This document shows, in pieces, positions 13,001 through 22,899 of a DNA stretch of 64,000 nucleotides; positions within the stretch are counted from its first letter, which is position 1, and the number at the start of each line of letters is the position of its first letter. The stretch comes from Mytilus trossulus (Eukaryota; Mollusca; Bivalvia; Mytilida; Mytilidae), in assembly GCF_036588685.1 (NCBI RefSeq), contig NC_086381.1, positions 68,021,436-68,085,435 of the forward strand. The letters are read 5' to 3'. The notes below the pieces were generated by a model. That model was not told where the DNA came from. It ran no database searches and saw nothing but the letters and a program-made list of their open reading frames with translations. Made by a program: the position numbers and the translations under genes.

Positions 13001-14785
13001 TGAAAAAGGGCATTTAACGCGCGATATGATAATATGAAAAGGGCATATTTTAATAAAAGATGTTAATCAAATATTTGTGTTTATTTGTTGAATCACAGGT
13101 TATACAAGAACAACATCATTAGCCCATATAGAACTCTATCTTTCTACTTTTAAGGCTGAAAAACTTGTCAAGCAGCTTGTCACACAAGTTTTTTTTATCA
13201 TTGCTTGGCACAGTTGAACTTTATATGCAGTATGTTTTGAAAGGTGACCTGTTTCATACTGTTTCTATGGTCTGCCACATTTTACCAGTTTCACCTTTCT
13301 ACCCCTGCTGTGCTTAATGGCAATACAGCACAAAACAGCTGTGCTCAGTAAATTCACAATTTTAGGATATAAAGCAACAGTGAAAAATTGTATCAAAAAT
13401 AAAGAATACAGAAAAAGATGACCAAGGCACCCTACCAACACTGCTACTAAGACCCTCTAACTTTTTCCATAACTCAAAATAAATACCTAAACATATATTC
13501 TTAAGCAAGAAGTATGGAGACATATTTTAGAATATGTAAATGGGTTACTCAATGCTAGGGAAAAAATCAGATTGAGTTATCTTTCTTTATTCGGATGTGC
13601 CCTTTCTTTGGAGGATTATAAACAGTACGTAAATATGATGTAAATATGATCACAATATGGCGGCCGATTTTGTTATTTTCGTATCAAAAATGAAGGCAGT
13701 CAATGACAAATACGTCTGAATTTTCTGTTTATTTTATGGAAAACAAGTAAAACAATGTCTTCAACGAGTTTATTATGGTTTTCCAACTTTCTGTCATTAC
13801 GTTTCCTCCATGAAACTACAGTAAACATAGCAAATTGTGCTTAAGTTGTTGTGTGCACATTTCATCAAAGATAATTGCTCACATTTCATCAAAGATAATT
13901 GCTCACATTTCATCAAAGATAATTGCTGACTGACCGATTCTATTTGAATGAATTAATGTTGATGATCATTAATGACCCATCCGATAAACGGATTACCTAT
14001 AACAACAGATTATGACACCAGTTGTAACCATTGATTAGCTTGGGGTCGTAAACAAAGTCATAAACTTTTCCACAGGTAAAATTTAGTACTTAGCGTATCA
14101 TATCAATATGCACAAATTAATATGCAATCGATCTTCAAAAAGGCAGGGCGCCCTGCAAACTGTTAAAAGGGCACAGGGCGCCACTCAGAAAAAGGCGGGT
14201 GCCGAGCCCTCTGAAAACGGCCTAGCTGGAACACTGCTGCATATTCAGCTATAAAAGACTCATGAATTACAAATGTAAAACAATTCAAACAGGAAAATTT
14301 AAATGTCCTAATTTACATGATTTATGTATAAAGTAATGAACAAAAACAAATATGTAACACAGCAACAAACCACAACCACTTAATTACAGGTTCCTGACTT
14401 AGGATAGGCACATACATAATGTAGTGGGGTCTTTTTTTGTCATGGTTTATCAATCGTTGTAACGTTGAACTTAGCACAAGCATGACAAGGTCAAACGTAG
14501 ATGTTTAATAAAAATGATTTAATATTTGTATTTCAGATTAATTTGTACCTACTATCAAGAATTCTATATGGATTAGCCAAGTTAGGAGTTCAAAAAGGAT
14601 ATATTCCGAAACCCAAGCATGACACTTTTCCATTTTTTGCTGCATTAGTTTGGGGAGTAGTTCTGTGGATGTTTGAGTATCACAAGGACACATTACAGCC
14701 ATCACTGAAATCATCCATGACATATTTATACCATGACAGTAACCAATGGAATAGCTTCAAAAATTTCCTTATATACAACAAATGA
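7031..14785 (+). CDS. PXMP4: Peroxisomal membrane protein 4 (PMP24)
   Basis: Four exons: 7031-7119, 9357-9419, 11756-11954 and 14537-14785 (stop TGA at 14783). Phases are 2, 2 and 0 and all introns are GT-AG. They encode 199 residues against about 212 in human PXMP4. Family blocks are retained in order: VVKGFRNGA and YGAK at the exon 1/2 join, ARGILEATFTHSKNLAMFVF, FHSFMAAFVGGYLVFG, INLYLLSRILYGLAKL, KGYIPKP, then WGVVLWMFEYHKDTLQPSL and SSMTYLYHDSN before the C-terminus LIYNK. The protein is a multi-pass peroxisomal membrane protein of the Tim17/Tim22/Tim23/PMP24 family; its transport function is not settled. The start ATG follows an A-rich run and gives the expected short N-terminus. Introns (2.2, 2.3 and 2.6 kb) are filled with mobile-element debris but the exons look intact. 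Confidence 0.95.
7327..8689. mobile_element. TIR element with about 100-bp inverted ends, in PXMP4 intron 1
   Basis: The left end starts caggtctgttcgcactcaat and the reverse complement of the right end starts caggtctgtttgtgcccaaa. The two arms stay alignable for about 100 bases (shared cacgttc, ttgcaccctac, ttcgc.cccaat). No transposase frame is present. Between the arms lies a LINE 3' fragment on the minus strand, so the element either was hit by the LINE or carries it. No convincing target-site duplication, which suggests decay. Confidence 0.55.
7650..8300 (-). pseudogene. LINE (non-LTR retrotransposon) C-terminal fragment
   Basis: The open frame 7813-8163 encodes the usual tail of a LINE ORF2: FRNHLIDSKIETGRYSK, then a C-x2-C, H, C knuckle (RICDKCDLNKVEDVLHFLIEC without its last residues) and the YSKDRDLLFDLI region, ending at a stop. 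Upstream, in a shifted frame around 8220-8300, KLRTYI continues the same family pattern, so at least one frameshift is present. The rest of the RT is missing: a 5'-truncated, dead copy. It lies between the inverted arms at 7327 and 8689. Confidence 0.7.
8693..8998. mobile_element. MITE copy 1 (TIR cagtcaggggt)
   Basis: 306 bp bounded by cagtcaggggtactacta and, at the right end, aagtagaacccctgactg. It has no coding capacity. It starts three bases after the end of the preceding TIR element. A second full copy is at 11112-11572, and a solo right end (acccctgactg, ending 10187) lies between them, all within PXMP4 introns. The superfamily is uncertain. Confidence 0.65.
9425..9560. repeat. Family X dispersed repeat, partial
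   Basis: Immediately after PXMP4 exon 2. Shares 'atcaaaagctcaaacacatc' and 'atattcctgacttgg' with copies at 44288-44520 and 56427-57065. The antisense open frame here is a by-product of the repeat. Confidence 0.55.
9765..9935 (-). repeat. Family Z dispersed repeat (minus orientation)
   Basis: Contains gatgtggtatgattgccaat, 'aggtcaccgtacggccttca' and 'cagctataaaaggcc', the reverse complement of blocks in the copies at 3045 and 17290. Lies in PXMP4 intron 2. Confidence 0.7.
10503..10613. repeat. 27-bp minisatellite, about 4 units
   Basis: Four units with the core aaaactttatatcaatgaa followed by a T run; the 'actttat' block recurs at exact 27-base spacing. In PXMP4 intron 2. Confidence 0.85.
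11112..11572. mobile_element. MITE copy 2 (TIR cagtcaggggt) with 5-bp TSD
   Basis: 461 bp. Left end cagtcaggggtactacttgt, right end acaagtagtacccctgactg, a near-perfect 20-bp inverted repeat. It is flanked by the direct repeat ttatg (11107-11111 and 11573-11577), a likely 5-bp target-site duplication. It contains an extra 185-bp segment (11321-11505) bounded by a 34-bp direct repeat, described separately. In PXMP4 intron 2. Confidence 0.7.
11321..11505 (-). pseudogene. Coding-like segment captured inside MITE copy 2
   Basis: The minus strand reads MPEVTNLRNDVAHNN followed by AISVILKSPNGRMKLIELELL, with coding-like composition and CpG-containing codons unlike the surrounding AT-rich MITE. The segment is bracketed by two 34-bp direct repeats (11287-11320 and 11506-11539, one mismatch). 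I do not recognise the parent gene. It could be a captured exon or retrocopy piece, or a chance open frame of 67 codons. Confidence 0.35.
12959..14236. mobile_element. hAT-like non-autonomous DNA transposon, 1,278 bp
   Basis: The left terminus is cagtgttccagctagg and the right terminus is its exact inverse, cctagctggaacactg; the arms continue imperfectly for about 40 bases (gggcagggtgcc against ggcacccgcc). It is flanked by the direct repeat ctgca (12954-12958 and 14237-14241). The host repeat reads continuously once one ctgca and the element are removed. There is no transposase frame. The CAGTG start is hAT-like, but hAT elements normally give 8-bp duplications, so the superfamily is tentative. 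Confidence 0.75.
13856..13927. repeat. 24-bp tandem repeat, 3 units
   Basis: Three perfect copies of a 24-base unit starting cacatttcatcaaagataat, inside the hAT-like element. Confidence 0.9.
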
Positions 14786-14931
14786 ATAGATAATTTGTAA
14801 TTCGTTTTTACTGTAATTTGAACAATCAATTCAAGTCTTTCATCATGTATAGATCCTTTCAATTTTTTCATCATTTTTGTAGAAAACATTGAAACATATT
14901 AGCTGTGTCAGATAGAAATTAACCTTATGCA

Positions 14932-14937
14932 AATAAA
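14932..14937 (+). other. Candidate PXMP4 polyadenylation signal
   Basis: AATAAA about 147 bases after the PXMP4 stop. It is the first canonical hexamer in the 3' UTR; others occur later, so use of this site is a guess. Confidence 0.35.
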
Positions 14938-15047
14938 TACCAATACATCTTTTAACCCTCCTGGGATGAAAATATAAAATAGACATAACCTCAATCTGTT
15001 ACTTCCTATTTGATTGAATGTTTAAAAATCAATCACAGCCATATACT

Positions 15048-15211
15048 TGTACATGTATATGTGCATTTGCACAGCTCATTTATAAACATGTACATGTATA
15101 TGTGCATTTGCACAGCTCATTTATAAACATGTACATGTATATGTACATTTGCACAGCTCATTTATAAACATGTACATGTTTATGTGCACTTGCACAGCTC
15201 ATATATAAACC
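15048..15211. repeat. 41-bp minisatellite, 4 units
   Basis: Four units of about 41 bases; the block gcacagctcat recurs at exactly 41-base spacing, preceded by tgtacatgt. It lies just downstream of PXMP4, possibly in its 3' UTR. Confidence 0.85.
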
Positions 15212-16110
15212 TCCTACTAGTACTGTAGACATGGTAGAGACATAACATTTGCAACTTTTAAAGTTTGTGATTATTTTCTTAAATAATTTTGAGTGGATAA
15301 AATGGATAAGATGACTTTCTTTTAATCTGCCATTCCATTTTGTTCAAGAACAACAAAAAACTGAAATATTATGCAGTTGATTACTGCCTAATTTCCTAAT
15401 ATGTTAATTAATCAATAATGGCATTTTTTGAAATCTGTCACATATTAAATTTATAAACCAACAATTAAAAATAAAATCTGGTCTATATTTCTAAGATTTT
15501 TAGGTTCATCAAAGGTGTTTTTTTGTAACTCTGAAGGCTGCATTACTGATTGTTTACTGTGTACAGTGAAAATGTTGTGTAAACGAATTATTTAGAGATT
15601 GTTGATAGTGGAAATGTATTTGTGATAAACCTGCTTGATGTAGTCTACAGTGTCAAACCTAAGATTAAAACTTTATGTTTCTCTGTGTATGGAGCAAGGG
15701 TCAAGACTGGTTATCTCATAGGTTGAATAGTGAACCCAGGTATGATAACAATAACAATAAGACCAAGAGTGTTGGTCTTATACAACGCAAAGTTTATATT
15801 CATGTTCCATTAATGTATTTTCATCCTCTTGTTCATATATTACTTCCCGTCTGGGGTCCTTATCTTTGAACGATCACTGAGTTCATCATAATTTAGTAAG
15901 GTCTATGTGATTTTATATTTGTCCAAATGAAAACTTGCCCATTAATTTATTTTTGAAATACAGAAGACATATTTATGTACTGAAACAATTTTGAATTTTT
16001 TGAATTAAAAAGAAATATGATGTTGCAACTTGTATCCTTCTTTTATTTATAGATATATAAATTGAGAAATGTTTCAAACAAACTCTTGCAGAAGTGCATA
16101 TAAAAAATTT
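15212..16110. other. No gene seen
   Basis: AT-rich stretch downstream of PXMP4 with no supported exon. The short open frame at 15675-15869 has no family resemblance I can name. Confidence 0.35.
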
Positions 16111-16219
16111 GTCATTATTACGATTTTTATTTGACCGCAAAAATTGAAAATTTTTTGGTCGTATATTGGTATCAGGTTGGCGGTGTCGTCGTCATCGTCG
16201 TCCGAAGACATTTGTTTTT

Positions 16220-16905
16220 TTGCACTTTCACTTTAGTATAAGTAAATAGAAATCTATGAAAGTTTTATGACCATTAAAGGAAGGTTGGGATTGATTTTGG
16301 GAGTTTTGGTCCCAACAGTTTAGAAATAAGGGGGCAAAAAGGGGCCCAAATAAGCATTTTTCTTGGTTTTGGCACCATAACTTAAGTATAAGTAAATAGA
16401 AATCTATGAAATTTAAACACAAGGTTTATGACCATAAAAGGAAGGTTGGGATTGATTTTGGGAGTTTTAGTATTAACAACTTAGGAATTAGGAGCCAAAA
16501 AAGGGCCAAAATAAGCATTTTTCTTGGTTTTCGCACAATAACTTTAGTATAAGTAAATAGAAATCTATAAAATTTAAACACAAGGTTTATGACCATAAAA
16601 GGAAGGTTGGGATTGATTTTGGGAGTTTTGGTATTAACAACTTAGGAATTAGCGGCCAAAATAAGCATTATTCTTGGTTTTCGCACAATAACTTTAGTAT
16701 AAGTAAAAAGAAATCAATGAAATTTAAACACAAGGTTAATGAACACAAAAGAAAGGTTGGGATTGATTTTGGGAGTTGAGGTCCCAACAAATTAGAAATA
16801 AGGGGCCAAAAAGGTTTATGACCATAAAGGAAGGTTGGGATTGATTTTGGGAGTTTTGGTATTAACAGTTTAGGAATAAGGGGCCCAAAGGGTCCAAAAT
16901 AAAAC
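16220..16905. repeat. About 150-160-bp tandem array, 4-5 units
   Basis: Units share agtataagtaaatagaaatc, ggaaggttgggattgatttt and 'gcatttttcttggtttt'. The block agtata recurs at 16235, 16385, 16546 and 16696, followed by a truncated unit. The open frame at 16228-16422 on the minus strand is simply repeat units. Confidence 0.85.
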
Positions 16906-17235
16906 TTTGTTTGATTTCATCAAAAATTGAATAATTGGGGTTCTTTGATATGCCGATTCTAACTGTGTATGTAGATTCTTAATTTTTGGTCCGGTTTTCA
17001 AAATTGGTCTACATTAACGTCCAAAGGGTCCAAAATTAAATTTAGTTTGATTTTAACAAAAATTGAATCCTTGGGGTTCTTTGATATATGCTTAATCTAA
17101 CCATGTATTTAGATTTTTGATGTTTGGGCCCGATTATCAAATTGGTCCACAGTGAGGTCTAAAGGGTCCAAAATTGAACTTTATTTGATTCTTCAAAAAT
17201 TGAATTCTTGGGGTTCTTTGATATGCTGAAACTAA
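16905..17235. repeat. About 140-bp tandem array, about 2.5 units
   Basis: Units share gggtccaaaat and 'ttggggttctttgatat', with aaaaattgaat between. The last unit is broken at 17238 by an inserted repeat and resumes after 17640 with gtatttagattttgga. Confidence 0.8.
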
Positions 17236-17238
17236 CCA

Positions 17239-17640
17239 AGTCTGCCAATTGATATCTTATCGTATGTTTTTCTATGTTGTGATGTTATGCTATTGTTTCA
17301 GAAAAAGGGAGAAGGTTTGGGCCCATTAAAACGTTTAATCCCGCTGCAAATGTTTGCACCTGTCCTAAGTCAGGAATCTGATGTACAGTAGTTGTCGTTT
17401 GTTTATGTAATATATACGTGTTTCTCGTTTCTTGTTTTGTTGATATAGATTAGACCATTGGTTTTCCCGTTTGAATGGTTTTACACTAGTAATTTTGGGG
17501 CCCTTTATAGCTTGTTGTTCGGTGTGAGCCAAGGCTCCGTGTTGAAGGCCGCACTTTAACCTATAATGGTTTAATTTTTAAATTGTTATTTGGATGGAGA
17601 GTTGTCTCATTGGCACTCACACCACATCTTCCTATATTTA
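17239..17640 (+). repeat. Family Z repeat inserted into the second array
   Basis: About 400 bp with cctgtcctaagtcaggaat, 'gttgaaggccgcactttaac' and 'agagttgtctcattggcact', the fullest plus-orientation copy of family Z here. Flanks (actaacca to the left, tgtatttagatttt to the right) join to restore the array unit. Confidence 0.7.
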
Positions 17641-18696
17641 TGTATTTAGATTTTGGATATTTGACCATAAAAGGTAATGTCCAAGTTAAAATTTAAAGTT
17701 TTTAAGTTTAAGTTCTTAGACTTCATTCATTATATGTCAGAAACCTGTGTTGTGTCAACTATTTAATCACAATCCAAATTCAGAGCTGTATCAATCTTGA
17801 ATGTTGTTTCCATACTTGCCTGAATGTTCAGGGTTCGAACTCTGTGGTCGTATAAAGCTGTGCTCGGCAGAGCATCTGGTTAATATATATATTTTTATTA
17901 ATTAAGCTTTCAGACATTTGGCTTTACAAGAAGCAAATACAAAAAAAATGCCCCAAATTGTGTTTTTATAACTTCTTTCTTTAAAATTTGTAAATGGGCA
18001 TTAAGGGTAAAATATATATCAATTGTAATATCACTAAATTAGTAATGACTTTTGTTGCACTTGTCATATGTTAGTGTTACTGAAACCAACACAATTAACA
18101 GTTGTATTTCCTTCCATTTTGCATTATTGCATCTGTACAAAAATTTATACAATCTAATTGAAATTAGATCAAGATTTTATTCAAGATAATAGAATGATAT
18201 GTACTTATTGTTGCGATAATAATAATGATTCATGTATTTTCTTTATTATAAATAATTTATTATATTATTCATGTTATTTATGAATATTGTATTAATTCTT
18301 ATTAGATTTAATTAAACATAATTTTTCAAAAAATTCTTTTGTTTATCCTGAAAAAAATATAAAATAAATATAAGAAATAATGACAGAAATTTGATAGAAG
18401 TTCCGAAATAAGTGTGGACCTTAATTATTGAGATTGAAATTTAACAAACAATCAAAATTCAGTAATGCTCAGCTGCATACAAATAATATTATCAAAATCC
18501 TGAATTTAATTTTTGGACATCTCCTAGTCACAATTTTTCAAAGATACAAATATTGCAAAATGTTTTTGAATATTAAGTTACTGATTTCAGTGTGCTTTAA
18601 TGAATTAAGGAGCATTAGAAGGAAAGTATACATTTTTAACATTGGTCTTGGACCTTTTATGCCAAATTGTTAAATATAAAAATGAGAATTTTAAAT

Positions 18697-20458
18697 AAAA
18701 AATAGAGGCTCTAAAGAGCCTGTGTCGCTCACCTTGGCATATGTGAATTTAAACAAAGAAGGCAGACAGTTCATGACAAAATTGTGTTTAGGTGATTGTG
18801 ATGTGTTTGTACATCTTCCTTTACTGAACATTCTTGCTGCTCACAATTATCTCTATCTATAATGAACTTGTCCGTGTAGTTTCAGTGGAAAATGTTAATA
18901 AAAATTTACAAATTTTATGAAAATTGTTAAAAATTGATTATAAAGGACAATAACTACTTAGGGGGTCAATTGACCATTTTGGTCATTTTGACTTATTTTT
19001 GAGTCTTAAATTGCTGTACATTATTGCTGTTTACAGTTTATCTCTATCTATAATAATATTCGAGATAATAACCCAAAACAGCAAAATTTCCTTAAAATTA
19101 CCAATTTAGGGGCAGCAACCTAACAACGAATTGTCCGATTTATCTAAAAATTTCAGGGCAGATAGATCTTGACCAGATAAACAATTTTACCCCTTGTCAG
19201 ATTTCCTCTAAATGCTTTGGTTTTTGACTTATAAGCCAAAAACTGCATTTTACCCCTATGTTCTATTTTTAGCCTTAGCGGCCATCTTGGTTGGTTTGCC
19301 CGGTCACAAAACACAATTTTTAAACTAGATAGCCTAATAATGATTCTGGCTATGTTTGGTAAAATTTGTCCCAGTAGTTTCAGAGGAGAAGATTTTTGTA
19401 AAAGTTAACTAAGATTAAAAAAAATGGATAAAAATTGACTATAAAGGGCAATAACTCCTAAAGGGGTCAACTGACCATTTTGGTCCTGTTGATTTATTTG
19501 TAAATCTTACTTTGCTGAACATTTTTGCTGTTTACAGTTTATCTCTATCCATGATAATATTCAAGATAATATCCAAAAACAGCAAAATTTCCTTAAAATT
19601 ACCAATTCAGGGGCAGCAACCCAACAACAGGTTGTCCAATTCATCTTAAAATTTCAGGGCAGATAGATCTTGACCAGATAAACAATTTTACAACATGTCA
19701 GATTTGCTCTAAATGCTTTGGTTTTTGAGTAATAACCAAAAAGTGCATTTAACCTCCATGTTCTATTTTTAGCCGTGGCGGCCATCTTGGTTGGTTGGCC
19801 GGGTCAAAAACACAAATTTTAAACTAGATACATCAATGATGATTGTGGCAAAGTTTGAATTAATTTGGCCCGGTAGTTTCAGAGGAGAAGATTTTTGTAA
19901 AAGATGATTGAGATTTACGAAAAATGGTTAAAAATTGACTATAAAGGGCAATAACTCCTAAAGGAGTCAACTGAACATTTTGGTCATGTTGACTTATTTG
20001 TAAATCTTACTTTGCTGAACATTATTGCTGTTTACAGTTTATCTCCATCTATAATAATATTCAAGATAATAACAAAAAACAGTAAAATTTCCTTAAAATT
20101 ACCAATTTAGGGACAGCAACCCAACAATGGGTTGTCTGATTCATCTGAAAATTTCAGGGCAGATCGATCTTGACCTGATACACAATTTTACCCCATGTCA
20201 GATTTGCTCTAAATGCTTTGGCCAAAAACTGCATTTTACCCCTATGTTCTATTTTTAGCCATGGCGGACATCTTGGTTGGTTGGCCGGGTAAAAAAACAC
20301 AAATTTTAAACTAGATACATCAATGATGATTGAGGCCAAGTTTGGTTAAATTTGGCCCAGTAGTTTCAGAGGAGAAGATTTTTGTAAAAGTTAACGCCGG
20401 ACGACGGACGTCAAGTTATGAGAAAGGCTCACTAGGCCCTTCGGGCCCAGTGAGCTAA
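18697..20458 (+). mobile_element. 1.76-kb hairpin-ended repeat with three about 475-bp internal units
   Basis: The 5' end has the near-perfect palindrome aggctctaaagagcct (18706-18721), then gtcgctcacct. The 3' end is a strong imperfect hairpin (20427-20455) with 12 of 13 paired positions around ttc, followed by taa. The interior has three divergent units of about 475 bp, each with aattgactataaagggcaat-type, tttacagtttatctc and 'gcagatagatcttgacc' blocks. No coding capacity. The build is like pearl or Helentron-derived elements and the terminus reads CTAA; superfamily placement is inference. I recognise it as a high-copy bivalve repeat. Confidence 0.6.
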
Positions 20459-20459
20459 A

Positions 20460-20880
20460 AAGGAGATGTGGAAGAATTGAGACAACTCCCAACAAGAACC
20501 AAAATGACACAGAAATTAACAACTATAGATCACCATACGACCTTCAACAATGAGCAAAGCCCATACCTCATAGTCAGCTATAAAAGGACCTGAATTGACA
20601 ATGTACAACAAATCAAAGGAAAAAACTTACGGCCTTATTTATGTAAAAAAATTAATGAGAAACAAATATGTAACACATAAACAAATGACAACCACTGAAT
20701 TACAGGCTCCTGACTTGGGGCAAGCACATACATAAGAGAATGTGGCGGGGTTAAACATGATAGCAGTAACCCAACCCTCCTCCTAACCTGGGACACTGGT
20801 GTAACCGTACGGACTTCAACAGTGAGAAAATCCCATACTGATATGGCCAGCTGTAAAAGGCCTCGACATTAAAGATATGA
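20460..20880 (-). repeat. Family Z repeats (one full, one partial copy)
   Basis: Starts aggagatgtggaagaattga directly after the hairpin-ended element. It has the ccttcaacaatgagcaaagc and 'aggctcctgacttggg' blocks. A second, shorter head-to-tail piece follows from about 20809 (ccgtacggacttcaacag). Confidence 0.65.
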
Positions 20881-20944
20881 AACAATTCAATTCAAATTCA
20901 ACACTAACTCAAACTAAACGCTTGTTTGGCATAGATACAAAATG

Positions 20945-21312
20945 TAATCCTGGTAACTATGATGAGTTTATTTACAACCACTGGGTCTATGCCTCTGTTG
21001 GTGGAGTTATAATTCCCCGAGGGTATCACTAGCTCAGTAGTCAGCACTGACATGAATTATCATTGATATGGTCATATTTTAAATTAACTGTTTACAAAAC
21101 TTTTTAATTTTTGAAATACTAATGCTTTTCTATCTCAGGAATAAAATACCTCAGCTGTATTTGGCAACTTTTTTTGAAATTTTGGTCCTCAATGCAATTT
21201 CGGACTTTTTAACTTTTTTAGATTCGAGCGTCAGTGATGAGTCTTTTGTAGACGAAATGCGACTCTGGCGTAAATACAAAATGTAATTTGGGTATCTATA
21301 ATGAGTTTATTT
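20945..21312 (-). repeat. Family Y repeat (hairpin cagacgcgcgtttcgtct type)
   Basis: Reverse-complement relative of the copy at 56583-56931. Both ends carry the same block (ctatgatgagtttatttac at about 20956-20974 and ctataatgagtttatttac near 21312), so the terminus is duplicated head-to-tail. It lies immediately downstream of the F-box gene. Confidence 0.6.
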
Positions 21313-21364
21313 ACTCTCGTCGAGTTCCCTAAAGACCAAAAGTTTTGAAAACTGTTTTATGCTT

Positions 21365-22848
21365 TTATCGAGGTGAATATAAATCCGTACGGTTGTAATT
21401 TTGACGACGGATCATTTTGTTATAGACTTTGTATTGTGTCACAAATTGACATGCTTCAAAAACTCTGCATAGAAAGTCATCATCATCATCACAATGGTTC
21501 AAGCAATTTGATAAACTGAATTTTCGTAGATCAGGACACAAATCGACTAAAATCAAAACTGCTTCCTTAGTGATATGTGTACAAGATCGCAATATAAGTT
21601 CCTTCAAGTGAGAATGTGACTTAGAAATTAGAATGTTATCATTAGTCGGTTGAGAGCTTTCTTTAAGATTTGCATGCGAAATACCAGTACAGAATGAAAG
21701 AATCAATCTGTGTAAGTACGGACATGATTTTATGAGAAAATAGATGCCACTAAATGTAATATTAAAACAATTACTGAAGTCAGCTTCTCTTATAGAATGA
21801 CAGTGTACCCCAATCGCAAACAAAGATACGTCCCTCAGTTCCGTACATCCATTTAATGTCTACATGATTTTGCTATTTCAATTAATCCATCGTCGTCGAT
21901 ATTTCTACATCCAACCGTTGACAAGGACTTTAGAAGACTACAATTTTCAGCAATTGCGAAAAGTGTCCGATTTGATAAGTTTTCGCTGTTTGAAGGATAT
22001 GTATTCCCGAAGGATATGTTTTCAAGACTGCGGCAATTCTGTGTTACTTGTACCATTCCACAATCTGTAATTCCCCTGCTTTGTTCGATGTTAAGACGTT
22101 TTAGAGATTTTGTTCTCTCTGTTATGAATTGAAGTCCTTCGTCATCAAGTAAATTAGAATGTATTGTGAGCTCAGCTAATGGAAGATCCTTTTCTGAAAC
22201 CATGAAAGCGTCATTTGAAGTTTGTCCATTAAAGAGATAAAAAGAGTTAAGATTTGTACAATCGTTTAAAATTGAGACAACAGAACTATCTTTTAATGTA
22301 TTCCATCCACGAAGAGCTAGTTTCGTTAATTCCGGTTGTTTTCGTAGAAGTGAAATTAACTTATCATCTAGAGTGCGTGTTCCGTAGAAATATCCTATAT
22401 CTAGCTCAGTAAGATTAAGTCCTTTTAATTTTTCTAAACAATGCTCCATATTAAATCGACTGTCGGATATGAATTTAATTTTTTCTAGATTTGGGCATCG
22501 TTGAATTATTTTATCAAAGAAAACTTCAGATACTACAAGCTTGTCGGAAACATCGAGGGACTTAAGATTTACGAACTGCAGTTTCCTCTGAAAGCCGAAA
22601 AAGTCGATGATATGACCAGGTGTAATGGTTAAGCTTTTCACAAAATTTTGTATTCTGCGCACATGCTCAAACGCTTGGGAATAATCTACATAGATCTCCG
22701 TGTAATCAACATGTTTCCAGAGACACGATGTAAATGCAAGCTGTTTCCATAGGTTACATACTTGGTCAATGTTTGTGAATAGATCACTCTGAGGTACGTA
22801 CGATAATATATGAAGAAGCAGCTCACTTGGTATGACGTTGATGTTCAT
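21365..22848 (-). pseudogene. F-box/LRR protein, intronless, one frameshift
   Basis: The minus-strand frame begins at ATG 22848 (MNINVIPSELLLHILSYV, the F-box) and runs as leucine-rich repeats (for example LTELDIGYF, LTKLALRGWNTLKDSSV, LKRLNIEQSRGITDCGM) to a stop at 21853. The same LRR series resumes one frame over (NGCTELRDVSLFAIGVHCHS) and runs to 21365. One missing base near 21859 explains the break, where CAT is followed by TAAATGG instead of xTA AAT GG. Joined length would be about 495 residues, usual for FBXL proteins, which recruit substrates to SCF ubiquitin ligases. The open frame extends upstream to 22899 but without an ATG. It may be a pseudogene, a null allele or an assembly indel. 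Confidence 0.8.
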
Positions 22849-22899
22849 ATCTGGAATAACACTGTTGTAATTGACCTTACGAAGTGTGTTTTGAAACAA

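Larger units (their letters stand above)
12846..14420 (-). repeat. Family Z repeat, split by an insertion
   Basis: The left part (12846-12958) has gattgccaatgagacaat and ccttcaacaatgagcaaag. The right part (14237-14420) resumes with atattcagctataaaaga and later aggttcctgactta. The uninterrupted copies at 9765 and 20460 show that the two halves were once contiguous; 1.28 kb of foreign sequence now separates them. Confidence 0.75.
16115..17880 (+). mobile_element. Pearl/Helentron-like element with two internal tandem arrays
   Basis: A composite repeat. The left end carries ggtcgtatattggtatca, followed by array 1 (16220-16905) and array 2 (16905-17235), then a unique tail after an insertion, ending near 17880 in a small hairpin (tgctcggcagagca) next to the block gtggtcgtataaag. 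The tail, read on the minus strand, contains gagttcgaaccctg, which resembles a tRNA B box. No coding capacity. The plan (unique ends, internal tandem core, terminal hairpin) matches what is known of bivalve pearl elements and Helentron-derived elements; that placement is inference. Confidence 0.5.

Noticed and set aside
17818..17865. tRNA gene (B-box-like gttcgaacc on the minus strand)
   Set aside because: No acceptor stem, anticodon arm or A box at the right distance. It is the tail of a repeat element.
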